From positions 124,001-188,000 of the forward strand of contig NZ_JAACFT010000009.1 of NCBI RefSeq assembly GCF_029051685.1: 64,000 nt of DNA, given 5' to 3'. Position 1 is the stretch's first letter. The number at the start of each line of letters is the position of its first letter. Shown here piece by piece: positions 9,520 to 21,230 of this stretch. The notes beneath the pieces are model-generated. The model was not told the origin of the DNA and ran no database searches. It was given only the letters and a program-made list of their open reading frames with translations. The position numbers and the translations under genes are program-made. Origin of the DNA: Bradyrhizobium sp. CSA207. GTDB taxonomy: Bacteria; Pseudomonadota; Alphaproteobacteria; Rhizobiales; Xanthobacteraceae.

Positions 9520-9667
9520 CCCTCCCCCGCTTGCGGGGGAGGGCTGGGGAGAGGGTGTCTCCACGATCGAGATCGTCCCTGAGTGGACAGAGCCCTCACC
9601 CGCCGCGCTCGGGACGATGCTTCGCATCGCCCGGGGCGCGTCGACCTCTCCCGCAAGCGGGAGAGGT
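9520..9667. repeat. intergenic inverted repeat, family 3 (CCCGCTTGCGGG type), copy a
   Basis: Left arm CCTCCCCCGCTTGCGGGGG, right arm CCTCTCCCGCAAGCGGGAG, with a smaller hairpin GATGCTTCGCATCG inside. Related copies at 22381-22529 and 55577-55695. It takes up about half of the 321-bp gap between gyrB and the MurA-like gene; I see no gene in the rest of that gap. Confidence 0.85.
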
Positions 9668-9710
9668 GCAGCGAGTGCTTGGCTGGCAGAGAGTAACGAA
9701 GCCATTCCGC

Positions 9711-12173
<2,463 letters not shown>

Positions 12174-12427
12174 TCAGCGGCGCAAAAAGGCGCTGATTGC
12201 AGCTATTTGTGCCATGAAAGGAGGATTGCGCCTAGCGCAAAGTATCCTCCCGCAACCCTTTGAGCAGATAGGGATTTTCGCCCGGTTTTCAAGGCGTTTG
12301 AAAGCTGATTTGGAGCACTGCGAAAAGCCCGATTCGGTCCCTGGTTTTCAGTCCCGGAAGGCGTGGATTTTGCGGATATGGGAAGCGTGGTTCCGAGGCG
12401 CCTTGCGCGCCCCGGAACGACCCGCGC

Positions 12428-14584
12428 TCAGTACATCTGGAGCGGCAGGACATCGCCGCTCGGCCCCACCATGAGGCCCCAGGCATCGCCGGCGGCCACG
12501 GTGAGGGTCTCGTTGCGGGCGGGACGCCCCGCCACGCGCAGCGCATATTGGTACTTGCCGGGCGGCAGATCGAGCATCGGGCCTTTTGGCGATTGCGGGC
12601 CGCCAGCACCGGCTGCGATCTTGATAGTCTGCTTGTTGATCGTCAGCGCAGCTTCCTTTGGCCCCACATTGCCGAGCATCAGCCTGGCCTGTCCGGGCTT
12701 CGGCATGATGTCGGCCTTGGTCGCAGCGTCCGGATTCTTCTGCGCCAGATTGACCGTGGTCTCGCCCCTGGCGCGGCCGAGTTTGAGCACGGCAGGCCCT
12801 TGCGGCGAGGCGAAGTCGATTTGCGCACGTTCTGTGGACACGGATGAATTGTCGGCCTTTTCCTGCCAGCCGAGCTTCCCAAGTTCGGTTCGGTAGAAGG
12901 CCAGGACGTCGCCAAGCGGGGCAGGGATGCTGGCTTCGAGCTCGCGGCGGAACGGGGCCTCGCTGCCCGGCAGCTTTGTGGTCGCGAGCGAGGTCGATGA
13001 ACGCTGCGTCGGTACCGGCAGTTGGGATTCGGAATCGGGCGTGAGCGGCTCCGCGGATTTGGCCTGCGCCTCAACGCTGGCCGCAGGCTTGGCCGCGGCC
13101 ATCATGAGGCCGGAGCCGTCGGCGCGGACATTCACCTTCGGGCCCATCTGCATCACGGTCATCGAGATCGCCTTGCCGCCTTTCGAGAACTCCATCACAG
13201 CCATGTTGGGCTGGTTGATGACCGATGGTTGCTCCTTCCAGCCTGAGGTCTTCATCGAGGCGCGATAGAAGGCGGTGAGCGCTTTCACGCTTGAGCCGGA
13301 CGAGAATTCGAGCTGGCCGTCGTCGCCGGCAAACTTCACCCCCTCGGCCGTTTCGGGGAGCGGCACGGGCGTTTTGCTGTCAGCGAGCGCGTTCAGCGGC
13401 GCGTCGGACAGTGTTGCGGCCTGCGCCTTGCGGCGGACTTCGTCGGCGGCGATGGCCTGCTTGGCGGCCGTTTCCGCATCCTTGAAGAATCTCTCGTCGG
13501 CTTCCTTTTTCGCCTTGATCCGCACCGCCAGCGCCGCTTCCGTCAACTGCGTGGCCAGGCTGACAATGGTGAAATCATATTTGCGGCTGAGCCGCAGCAC
13601 GCCGCTTTCCTCGGCCGAGGAGACCTTGATCGCCATTTCGTCGTCCGTGGCAACCGTCGCGTTGCCATTCTCCTGCCATCCGCGCGCAGCGAGCTCGCGA
13701 CGATAGAAGGCGAGCACCGCGGGCAGCTCGGCCATCACGGCGGCCGACATCTCGCGCTTGTCGGAGCTGGCGCTGCCCTTACCCATGGCCGTCTTGGTTG
13801 GACTCGGCCGCGGCAGGCCGGCGAGGTCGCTGTCTGCCTTGAGATCGGCGGGGAGAGCGAAGGGCGCGATCCTGATGTCGACATTGGTCCTGCCGTCGTC
13901 GCGGCGCGTCAGCGTCAGCATGACCGGCTTCTGCTTGTAGAAGCCGGTGACGTCGCCGTCGGGATGGTCGAAGAACGCGCGCTGGCCATTCGGAACGGTC
14001 TCGTCCAGACCGGTCGTCGTCCAGGGTGCGGCCGTCTCGGGCGTCAGCTTCCGCCAGCCGATCGCCGCCATCTGGCTCGTGTAGAAATCCGATGTCGCAT
14101 CGAGCGCGGTCGGCGCGACGCAGCCGAGATAGGGCCGGGTGCCATCGAACACGATGTCGCTTGCGCCTTCGGGGAACGGCACGTTCGAATAGATCCGGTC
14201 GGTCGTGTAATAGACCACGGACTGGTCGGGCCGGCCGAGTGCTTGGGTGAAATGAACCGAAAGTCCCTGCCGCCCCTTCTTGAATTTCAGCGTGGTGCTT
14301 TTTTCCTCCAGCGGCATCACATAGGGCACCCAGCCGTCGGCGCTCAGGAGCTTCCGCACCGCGGGCAATGTCACCACCTGTGGCGTCGGCACGCGATATT
14401 CCACGCGGTAGCGATCCGGGTGCGATGTGTCCTCGACCGCGCCCGCGAGCTGCGGCAGGGCGTGAACGTCGACGATGCCATCGTCGGCGCGCGCGGGAAG
14501 CGAAGCGCTCGCCATGAACAGAAGGCTGCAGGCAAGCAGCCGCCAGCGTGCCGGGACCCGGGTCCCGCGCATGATCATCGACAT
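12428..14584 (-). CDS. secreted protein with repeated FYR...GW modules, function unknown
   Basis: A 718-residue protein starting at ATG 14584, eight bases after AGGAG; a TTG two codons upstream is less likely. A signal peptide ends near ASLPARADD. The body carries a degenerate module at least four times: FYTSQMAAIGW (167-177), FYRRELAARGW (293-303), FYRASMKTSGW (439-449) and FYRTELGKLGW (563-573), with a weaker GW unit near 80-85. Each is followed by a beta-rich stretch ending in a hydrophobic strand such as VLKLGRARGETTVNL. An Ala/Lys-rich segment (about 350-395) could form a helix. The last 100 residues look like a separate beta domain. I do not recognise a named family. It lies between recF and gyrB, in the same direction. 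Confidence 0.8.
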   Translation of the reverse strand: MSMIMRGTRVPARWRLLACSLLFMASASLPARADDGIVDVHALPQLAGAVEDTSHPDRYRVEYRVPTPQVVTLPAVRKLLSADGWVPYVMPLEEKSTTLKFKKGRQGLSVHFTQALGRPDQSVVYYTTDRIYSNVPFPEGASDIVFDGTRPYLGCVAPTALDATSDFYTSQMAAIGWRKLTPETAAPWTTTGLDETVPNGQRAFFDHPDGDVTGFYKQKPVMLTLTRRDDGRTNVDIRIAPFALPADLKADSDLAGLPRPSPTKTAMGKGSASSDKREMSAAVMAELPAVLAFYRRELAARGWQENGNATVATDDEMAIKVSSAEESGVLRLSRKYDFTIVSLATQLTEAALAVRIKAKKEADERFFKDAETAAKQAIAADEVRRKAQAATLSDAPLNALADSKTPVPLPETAEGVKFAGDDGQLEFSSGSSVKALTAFYRASMKTSGWKEQPSVINQPNMAVMEFSKGGKAISMTVMQMGPKVNVRADGSGLMMAAAKPAASVEAQAKSAEPLTPDSESQLPVPTQRSSTSLATTKLPGSEAPFRRELEASIPAPLGDVLAFYRTELGKLGWQEKADNSSVSTERAQIDFASPQGPAVLKLGRARGETTVNLAQKNPDAATKADIMPKPGQARLMLGNVGPKEAALTINKQTIKIAAGAGGPQSPKGPMLDLPPGKYQYALRVAGRPARNETLTVAAGDAWGLMVGPSGDVLPLQMY

Positions 14585-14706
14585 CGCCAAAACTCCTGGA
14601 TTTTCGCGCCGGTCTTCATTCCACGCGCGGCTGCAGGCTGCGATACCGTCGGCGCGGCCTCAGACAACTAGTCGCGGCAGGAACCGGAGAGGTTCAACAG
14701 GGGCAG

Positions 14707-15843
14707 CTAGCGCCGGGCCGACACCCGTCCGTTCTCGACGTCGAAAACCTCGCCGCCGGCGCTGATCTCGGCGAAGGCAGCGGGGTCCGCGCCGGTCAGC
14801 CACACCTGCGCGCCGAGCTTGCGCAGCTCCTCGAACAGCGCGGTACGCCGGCTCGGATCGAGATGGGCGACGACTTCGTCGAGCAAAAGCAGCGGCACGA
14901 TGTTGGTCATCTCGGCCACCAGGCTCGCATGCGCCAGCACGAGGCCGATCAGCAGCGCCTTCTGCTCGCCGGTCGAGGCATCGCGCGCCGGCATGCTTTT
15001 CGGCGCATAGATCACCTGCAGGTCGGTGAGATGCGGGCCGTCGGTGGTGCGGCCGGCAATGGCGTCGCGCGGGCGGTTGTCGCGCAGGATTTGGCGGTAG
15101 CGGTCCTCGACCGCGGTCGCGGTCTCCGTGAGCAGCGCGTTCTCCATCCAGCCGTCGAGCGCGATTTGAGCCGACGGGAAGGCGGAGGCCTGCGCGCGCA
15201 TGTTCAGCATGCCGGTCAGCCGTGCGGCGGTCTGGCCGCGCGTGGCCGCCACTGCGACCGCAAGCTCGGCGGTTTCGCGCTCGATCGCGTCACACCAATG
15301 GTCGTCATAGTTGCGCGTCTCGAGCAGGCGGTTGCGCGAGCGCAAGGAACGTTCGAGCGCGGAGATGCGGCTGGAATGGTCGCTGTCGATGGCGAGCACC
15401 AGGCGGTCGAAGAAGCGCCGCCGCTCGGACGCCGCACCCATGAACAGCCCGTCCATCGCCGGCGTCAGCCAGACCATGCGGATGTGGTCGCCGAAGGCGC
15501 TGGCCGAATTGACGGGCTCGCGGTCGATGCGGCAGCGCCGGCTGACCGCGCTGTCGGGCAGCGGCGCGTCGATGCCGGTGCCAAGCGTGGCAAGGCCGAG
15601 CGCGCCCTCGACCTGCGCCGACACCGCCCAGGAGCCGTCGCCCTGGTTGTCGGCGACGTCGTCCAGCGTCGCGCGGCGCAAGCCGCGGCCCGGCGACAGG
15701 AACGAGATCGCCTCGATGCAATTGGTCTTGCCCGCGCCATTGGGCCCGACCAGCGCCACCATGTCAGCCGCCGTCTCGAGCCCCGCCGCCCGATAATTGC
15801 GAAAATGCGTCAGCGTCAGGCGATGTATGCGGGAGGGGGTCAT
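14707..15843 (-). CDS. recF: DNA replication/repair ATPase RecF
   Basis: A 378-residue SMC-like ATPase that helps load RecA at single-strand gaps. Walker A GPNGAGKT is at residues 33-40; the signature region near the C-terminus reads ARDASTGEQKALLIGLVLAHA followed by Walker B IVPLLLLDEVVAHLD. The chosen ATG at 15843 begins MTPSRIHRLTLTHFRNY, the standard RecF start; the frame is open further upstream only through repeat sequence. It follows dnaN in the usual dnaA-dnaN-recF order, except that a DUF559 unit lies between them. Confidence 0.97.
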   Translation of the reverse strand: MTPSRIHRLTLTHFRNYRAAGLETAADMVALVGPNGAGKTNCIEAISFLSPGRGLRRATLDDVADNQGDGSWAVSAQVEGALGLATLGTGIDAPLPDSAVSRRCRIDREPVNSASAFGDHIRMVWLTPAMDGLFMGAASERRRFFDRLVLAIDSDHSSRISALERSLRSRNRLLETRNYDDHWCDAIERETAELAVAVAATRGQTAARLTGMLNMRAQASAFPSAQIALDGWMENALLTETATAVEDRYRQILRDNRPRDAIAGRTTDGPHLTDLQVIYAPKSMPARDASTGEQKALLIGLVLAHASLVAEMTNIVPLLLLDEVVAHLDPSRRTALFEELRKLGAQVWLTGADPAAFAEISAGGEVFDVENGRVSARR

Positions 15844-15869
15844 GTTGGAACTGCGGCACGCTCTGCTTA

Positions 15870-16360
15870 CCCTCTCCCCTTGTGGGAGAGGGTGGCGCCT
15901 CACGAAGTGAGGCGACGGGTGAGGGGTATGTTACCGCGAGACGAGCTTTGCAAGGATGTCCTCTTGCACGGCCATCGGTTGCTGCAACACGTGGTTGTTC
16001 CAGTACCGCGCTGTCTGAAATCCTTCAGATGCCAATGCTGTTGCACGGGCCGCGTCGCGTTGCGATTCCGCGTGCTGACTTCCGTCGATCTCGATCACCA
16101 AGCGCTTCTCGAAGCAGACGAAATCGAGAATGTAGTTCTTGAATGGGACTTGCCGGCGAAACTTGTAGGCAGATAACCGTCGCTCCCTGAGCAGTCGCCA
16201 CATTGCAGCCTCCGCATCGGTCGGCTCGCGCCGCATATTCCTCGCAAACTCGCGCAGATGTTTGGGGACTGGCCGATGGGACGGCTCTTGCGTCACTAAC
16301 CCCTCACCCAAATGAGGTCATGGCTGATGGCGGAGCTGCCCTCTCCCACAAGGGAGAGGG
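15870..16360. mobile_element. putative repeat-bounded DUF559 unit (family 2 arms enclosing a nuclease-like gene)
   Basis: The left arm (15870-15930) reads CCCTCTCCCCTTGTGGGAG..GGGTGAGGGGTATG; the right arm (16297-16360) read in reverse is CCCTCTCCCTTGTGGGAG..GGGTGAGGGGTTA. The arms are thus inverted copies of the family 2 intergenic repeat. The DUF559 gene fills exactly the space between them: its stop TAA is at 15931 and its probable GTG start at 16296. In the other family 2 copies this space holds only 50-80 non-coding bases. The arrangement resembles a small transposon or a repeat-associated nuclease unit; mobility is inferred, not shown. Confidence 0.55.
15931..16296 (-). CDS. DUF559 domain protein, Vsr-like endonuclease fold
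   Basis: About 121 residues. The motif order ARNMRREPTDAEAAMWRLLRER...KFRRQVPFKNYILDFVCFEKRLVIEIDGSQHA matches DUF559, a relative of very-short-patch (Vsr) endonucleases. Candidate catalytic residues are the Asp of YILDFVC and the Glu/Asp of VIEIDGSQH, as expected for a PD-(D/E)XK-type fold. GTG 16296 is preceded by GAGGGG, which is contributed by the flanking repeat arm; a TTG at 16311 inside that arm is the alternative start. The substrate is unknown. The gene sits between dnaN and recF inside inverted repeat arms. Confidence 0.85.
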   Translation of the reverse strand: MTQEPSHRPVPKHLREFARNMRREPTDAEAAMWRLLRERRLSAYKFRRQVPFKNYILDFVCFEKRLVIEIDGSQHAESQRDAARATALASEGFQTARYWNNHVLQQPMAVQEDILAKLVSR

Positions 16361-16422
16361 CGCAGTCATTCGCAGCGCGCCTGGTTCACCAAATGATGCC
16401 TCGTGGAGGCGGGCCATAGCCC

Positions 16423-17541
16423 TCACACCCGCATCGGCATCAGCACGTACAGGGCGCTCTTGTCGTCGCGGTCTTGCACCAGGGTCGGCGAGCCGGGGTC
16501 GGCGAGCCTCAGCGTTGCGACCTCGCCTTCGATCTGGGAAGCGATGTCGAGCAGATAGCGCGAGTTGAAGCCGATATCGAGCGCGTCGGAGGCGTATTCG
16601 ACCTCGATCTCCTCGGTCGCGCTGCCGGAATCCGGATTGGTCACCGACAGCACCAGCTTGCCCGGCGACAGCGAGAGCTTCACGGCGCGGCCGCGCTCGC
16701 TGGAGATGGTCGAGACGCGGTCGACCGCGTTCTCGAAGTCCTTCTTGTCGACCACCAGTTCCTTGTCGTTGTTCTGCGGAATGACGCGGCCATAATCGGG
16801 GAAGGTGCCGTCGATCAGCTTCGAGGTCAGCACCACATTGCCGATGGTGAAGCGGATTTTTGCCTGCGACAGCTCGATCGTGACCTCGGCCTCGTTGTCC
16901 TCGATCAGCCGCTGCACCTCGCCGACGGTCTTGCGCGGCACGATCACACCCGGCATGCCGTCGGCGCCCTTGGGCTGGACCAGGTCGAGCTGGGCGAGGC
17001 GGTGGCCGTCGGTGGCGACACCGCGCAAGGTCGCGGCCTTCGCGGTGCCGGCGGCGTGCAGATAGATGCCGTTGAGATAGTAGCGCGTCTCCTCGGTCGA
17101 GATCGCGAACTGGGTGCGGTCGATCAGCCGCTTGACGTCCTTGGCGGCGAGCGAGAAGGAATGCGACATGTCGCCGGCGGCCAGATCCGGAAAATCATTC
17201 TCCGGCAGGGTCTGCAGCGTGAAGCGCGAGCGGCCGGCGCGGATCGCCAGCACGGCGCGGTCGCCGTCGGCCTCCAGCACGATCTGCGAGCCGTCCGGCA
17301 GCTTGCGCACGATGTCGTAGAACATGTGCGCCGGCACGGTGGTGGAGCCGGCGGTCGCAGTCTCGGCGGCGAGCGTTTCCGTCACCTCGAGATCGAGGTC
17401 GGTCGCCTTCAGCGACAGTTTTGCGTTCTCGGCGCGGACCAGGACGTTGCCGAGGATCGGAATCGTGTTGCGGCGCTCGACCACGCGGTGGACATGGCCC
17501 AGCGATTTCAGGAGTTGCGCGCGTTCGACCGTAACCTTCAT
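16423..17541 (-). CDS. dnaN: DNA polymerase III sliding clamp (beta subunit)
   Basis: A 372-residue beta clamp that holds polymerase III on DNA. The start ATG 17541 gives MKVTVERAQLLKSLGHVHRVVERRNTIPILGN-type N-terminus, the universal clamp opening. Three clamp domains can be followed, with KATDLDLEV in the first, FAISTEETRYYLNGIYLH in the second and the C-terminal VLMPMRV. The frame is open upstream of the ATG but that part is not clamp-like. About 380 bp of non-coding DNA with a palindromic repeat separates it from dnaA upstream. Confidence 0.97.
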   Translation of the reverse strand: MKVTVERAQLLKSLGHVHRVVERRNTIPILGNVLVRAENAKLSLKATDLDLEVTETLAAETATAGSTTVPAHMFYDIVRKLPDGSQIVLEADGDRAVLAIRAGRSRFTLQTLPENDFPDLAAGDMSHSFSLAAKDVKRLIDRTQFAISTEETRYYLNGIYLHAAGTAKAATLRGVATDGHRLAQLDLVQPKGADGMPGVIVPRKTVGEVQRLIEDNEAEVTIELSQAKIRFTIGNVVLTSKLIDGTFPDYGRVIPQNNDKELVVDKKDFENAVDRVSTISSERGRAVKLSLSPGKLVLSVTNPDSGSATEEIEVEYASDALDIGFNSRYLLDIASQIEGEVATLRLADPGSPTLVQDRDDKSALYVLMPMRV

Positions 17542-17785
17542 TGCACTACTCGCCCGATCCCCAAGGAAACACAACGATGGAAAAGCCGGGCGGCGGGACG
17601 CGCGCCACGGCACCGAAGACCCCGGAAAGCCGGATCATCCAGCCGATATGACCAAAAGCCACCAGGTCGCCCAAGTTGGCGCGGAAAGCCATCCGATTCA
17701 AGGGATTGCGGGGCCGGTTCCCCACGATTTACCTATGTTTCCGCGACGCGCTTAACGCCTCGCCGGGCACGGACGTCTCCCCACC

Positions 17786-17871
17786 CGTCATGGCCGGGCT
17801 TGTCCCGGCCATCCACGTCTTGGTTTGCCGTCCGAAGAACGTGGATGCCCGGGACAAGCCCGGGCATGACG
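17786..17871. repeat. intergenic palindrome, family 6
   Basis: CGTCATGGCCGGGCTTGTCCCGG..CCACGT is mirrored by ACGTGGATGCCCGGGACAAGCCCGGGCATGACG, with an inner match between ATCCACGTCTTG and GAACGTGGAT. It lies in the dnaA-dnaN gap (17542-17923), where I see no gene. It could act as a processing or termination structure, but there is no T-run. Confidence 0.75.
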
Positions 17872-17923
17872 ATCTCCGATGCAGTTGGGATGGAGTCACA
17901 CCTGCGCAGAAAGAAATAGGCGT

Positions 17924-19336
17924 TTATTCCTGAAGCTGGCGCTTGAGCGATTCGACCTCTTCCGACAGCGCCGTGTCCTTGCTGACCAGGGCCTCGATCT
18001 TGCGCACGGCGTGCAGCACCGTGGTGTGGTCGCGTCCGCCGAAGCGGCGGCCGATTTCCGGCAGCGAGCGCAGGGTCAGCGTCTTGGCGAGGTACATCGC
18101 CACCTGGCGCGGGCGGACCACGTTGGCGGTCCGGCGCGAGGACAACAGGTCGGAGCGGCTGACATTATATTGCCGCGCCACCACGCGCTGGATGTCCTCG
18201 ATCTTGATCCGCTTCGGCTCCTGCGGCCGGATCAGATCGCGCACCTCGTGCTCCGCCATCTCCAGCGTCACCGGCCGGTTATTCAGTTTCGAGTGCGCAA
18301 GCAGACGGTTGATCGCGCCTTCGAGATCCCTGCCGTTGTGGGTGATGGCGCGGGCCAGATAGGTCAGCACCTCCTCGGGCACCTCGAACGTCGCGTGATG
18401 GGCGCGGGCTGCCGCGACGCGCGACTTGAGAATGCCGTGCCGCAGCTCCTCGCCGAGCGAGCCCATCTCGACCACGAGGCCGCCGGCCAGCCGCGAGCGC
18501 ACGCGGTCATCGAGGCTTTCGAGATCGGACGGCGGACGGTCGGCCGCGATCACGACCTGGCGGCCGGCATCGATCAGCGCGTTCAGCGTGTGACAGAATT
18601 CGGCCTGGGTCGACTTGCCCTGCAGGAACTGGAGATCGTCGATCACCAGCACGTCGATGCCGCGCAGCGCCTCCTTGAAGGCGAGCGCCGTCTGCGTCTT
18701 CAGCGCGGCGACGAAGCCGTACATGAATTTTTCCGCGGTCAGATACAGCACCTTGCGCTCGTTGCCGGAATTGCCGGCCCAGGTCACCGCCTGGAGCAGA
18801 TGCGTCTTGCCCAGCCCAACGCCGGCATGGATGTAGAGCGGGTTGAACATCACCGGATCGCCTCTGCGACCTTCCGCGACCTGGCGCGCGGCCGCATGCG
18901 CCAGCGTGTTGGAGCGGCCGACGACGAAGCTTGCGAAGGTCAGGCGCGGATCAAGCGGCGAGCCGCCGAGCGCATCATGATTGGCGGAGACCGGCGCGGT
19001 CGCGGTCGAGCGCAGCTCGGATGCCGGCGCGCGGCGCATCTCGACCGGCGCGGGCGCTTCCTTCGGCGGCGCGATGGGTCGCACCGCGGTGCGCACGGTG
19101 AGGTCGATGCGATGCACTTCCGGCATTTCGGCCTGCCAGCACGACAACACGCGCTCGGCGTAATGGGCCTGGATCCAGCTCTTCAGGAAGCGGGTCGGAA
19201 CCGAGAGCCGCACGCTCTCTTCCTGCACACCTTCCAAATCCATGCGCGCAAACCAGCTCGTATAGACGTCTTCGCCAACGCTCGAGCGCAGCCGACCCTT
19301 CACGCGTGACCAGCGATCCTGTTCCGGTGTTGTCAT
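17924..19336 (-). CDS. dnaA: chromosomal replication initiator DnaA
   Basis: A 470-residue initiator. The N-terminal domain ([25 protein letters not shown]) is followed by a variable Pro/Ala-rich linker and the AAA+ domain with Walker [13 protein letters not shown], Walker [11 protein letters not shown] and [13 protein letters not shown]. The C-terminal DNA-binding domain ends with the DnaA signature [19 protein letters not shown]. Start ATG 19336. The gene reads towards dnaN and has rpsT upstream on the same strand, a gene order common in alphaproteobacteria. Confidence 0.98.
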   Translation of the reverse strand: MTTPEQDRWSRVKGRLRSSVGEDVYTSWFARMDLEGVQEESVRLSVPTRFLKSWIQAHYAERVLSCWQAEMPEVHRIDLTVRTAVRPIAPPKEAPAPVEMRRAPASELRSTATAPVSANHDALGGSPLDPRLTFASFVVGRSNTLAHAAARQVAEGRRGDPVMFNPLYIHAGVGLGKTHLLQAVTWAGNSGNERKVLYLTAEKFMYGFVAALKTQTALAFKEALRGIDVLVIDDLQFLQGKSTQAEFCHTLNALIDAGRQVVIAADRPPSDLESLDDRVRSRLAGGLVVEMGSLGEELRHGILKSRVAAARAHHATFEVPEEVLTYLARAITHNGRDLEGAINRLLAHSKLNNRPVTLEMAEHEVRDLIRPQEPKRIKIEDIQRVVARQYNVSRSDLLSSRRTANVVRPRQVAMYLAKTLTLRSLPEIGRRFGGRDHTTVLHAVRKIEALVSKDTALSEEVESLKRQLQE

Positions 19337-20488
19337 CGTTTGAAAACTTTTCTTGAGAGATAAGGTTGCGTGGTGATGGCGCCATGCAGGGTTCCTGCCA
19401 AGACCCTAGAATGGCGAGGACCTCAAGCGATTCCATCTTCAGGCATGGCTCAACCGTTCGGCGAGAACGCCGCGTCCGATCGATGATGTCAGAGATGGAT
19501 GGGTCGCGAGGTCAGCGCGTACTCGGCGCTCCGTTACACGCGGGAGGCTGGAGATCGGACGGATCTAGGACGGCATCGCTGCAATGGGAAACCTGTTTCA
19601 ATACCGCGTTGAGTCCGTAAGACATGATACCTCCCCGTCCTGCCGTGATTGCTCACGGCAAGGTCCTGCGTGTCTTGAAGACAACCGCGCCAAAAGCCGC
19701 GACTGTCCTGCCCTCTGTACTAGTCGTTCGCCTGGCTTCGCCATCTTGCGTGTCGGGTAGCTTCAACCGTCTCTCATTTGCGCTTGGCGCGAACGAGACC
19801 ACTTAAGATCCCGCTTGGAAACGTTCAGACAAAACATACCGTTCCCATATTGCTATGGGTTTCGAACCGACCATCGCTTGATTAAGCGCCGCCAACGTGC
19901 ACACCGCCGCCGATTTGCACGCTCGCCCCGTTTTCCAAAACCGCGCTGGTCTCAAGATCGTGGGCGCCGCGACGACTTAAGGAATACACTATGCGGAAAG
20001 ACTCGCAACGAAATTGATTCAGACTTGAGGCGTCAAAAAACTTGATCTGCGTTAACGCCGCGCGCGAGTTGTTCACAGGCTTGAGAGCAACGTTTTGAAT
20101 CAGCGCACAGAATCGAAGACGAAACGCGATGTGTGACATTTCTCGAACGCCGACCAAAAATATTTTACAAAACCTTCACGCGAGTGCCGCGCCGGCTCAT
20201 TTTCCAAATGCTTGTCGTCACTATGTGGATAAGTGATTATCGAAGCATCGTTTTTTGAGTCTCGTTTCGGAGGGTAACTCCACCGCGATGCGCGTTCCGG
20301 TAAACTACGGTATGCAAAGCTCGCGCACGCACGATTTCAAGTTGAGCCGGCCCCGCAAGGTTTTTTGCGCAGCGCACTCGTCGTTTCCAGATCATCGGCG
20401 GTAAAATTACGGAGTGCAGCTCGCGGGCAACGAGACAGATCTTTCAGCCAGGAGCCAGTCGCCGAACGCATGCGTCAATATGACGGGC
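19337..20488. other. long gene-free dnaA leader / upstream region
   Basis: About 1.15 kb between dnaA and the rpsT terminator without a supportable gene. It is clearly more AT-rich than the flanks, especially 19960-20330 (runs such as AAAAATATTTTACAAAA), and holds one perfect DnaA box and a few two-mismatch sites (for example TTGTTCACA near 20070). The small reading frames here look random. It is suited to be the regulated dnaA promoter region. It could contain a replication origin, but the known origins of related Rhizobiales and Caulobacter lie elsewhere (near hemE), so I do not call one. Confidence 0.6.
20224..20232 (-). promoter_or_regulatory. consensus DnaA box
   Basis: TGTGGATAA on the plus strand, the exact complement of the DnaA-box consensus TTATCCACA. 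It sits in the AT-rich part of the dnaA upstream region, about 890 bp before the dnaA start. A single perfect box suits autoregulation better than an origin. Confidence 0.6.
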
Positions 20489-20519
20489 AACAAAAAAAGC
20501 CCGGCGAGATGCCGGGCTG
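20489..20519 (-). terminator. intrinsic terminator of rpsT
   Basis: On the minus strand, AGCCCGGC, a short loop ATCTC, GCCGGGCT and then seven T residues. It lies about 60 bp after the rpsT stop, and separates rpsT transcription from the dnaA region. Confidence 0.9.
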
Positions 20520-20577
20520 ATTGATGGTTGCGATCATCGATCGGATCGATCGACGGATTCGTCAGCTCGGTTGTCGT

Positions 20578-20844
20578 TTACTTAGCGAGCCTGGCGATCT
20601 GCGCGGTGAGCCGCGAGACTTTGCGGCTGGCATTGTTCTTGTGAATGATGTTGCGCTGCGCGGCGCGCATCAGAGCGGGCTCAGCATTCGCCAGCGCCGT
20701 CACGGCGGCGGCGCGATCGCCGGTCTTGATGGCTTCCTCGACAGTGCGCACGGCGCCGCGCATCTGGGTGCGGCGCGACTTGTTGACGGCGGTGCGGCGG
20801 GCAATCTTGCGCGTCGCCTTCTTGGCGGAAGTGGTATTGGCCAT
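20578..20844 (-). CDS. rpsT: 30S ribosomal protein S20
   Basis: An 88-residue, very basic protein that binds 16S r[24 protein letters not shown] is the standard S20 N-terminus, and [14 protein letters not shown] the conserved C-terminal helix region. Length fits. It has its own terminator downstream. Its location upstream of dnaA is typical of this group. Confidence 0.97.
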   Translation of the reverse strand: MANTTSAKKATRKIARRTAVNKSRRTQMRGAVRTVEEAIKTGDRAAAVTALANAEPALMRAAQRNIIHKNNASRKVSRLTAQIARLAK

Positions 20845-21230
20845 GGTCTCAAATGTCCTCTGCGGGTACCGGTCGCGTCTTGATCGGGTGGCGCCGGCTG
20901 CTTGACCGCGAAATCGACGCTCGGATTTAGGGTGTTCGGTTCAAGGCCGTTCCCGGAACATGAGCGACAACCTTGCGGCGATCTCTGAGGCTCGAGGAGC
21001 CTGCAATTGCTCAAAGAACAGCGGCGGCAGGATTGCGCCCGCCGCCAGTTGGCGCCCTTATAGAGGGGGTCTGCGGCACCGTCAACGCTTTCCAGGCCCG
21101 GAAAACCGGCCCTTTGGCGCTCCAGCTATGGCCTTAACGCACTGATGAGGTTGAATTTCTGCCGTCTTGCGGCTATTGGCTGGCAGCGTCTCGAAGGTCG
21201 TTCGATCGGACGACCATATGAAGGTGAGGC
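20845..21230. other. rpsT promoter region, no gene seen
   Basis: A 386-bp gap between the divergent rpsT and the small membrane protein gene. It should hold the rpsT promoter and leader. I see no RNA gene, repeat or convincing reading frame in it. Confidence 0.5.

Noticed and set aside
19882..20157. 91-codon minus-strand frame in the dnaA leader
   Set aside because: No ribosome-binding site, no domain, AT-rich composition unlike coding sequence here.
19337..20577. replication origin next to dnaA
   Set aside because: Only one perfect DnaA box; origins in related Rhizobiales and Caulobacter lie near hemE, not at dnaA. Listed as leader region instead.
20960..21145. small frame upstream of rpsT
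   Set aside because: No coding character; overlaps the expected rpsT promoter.
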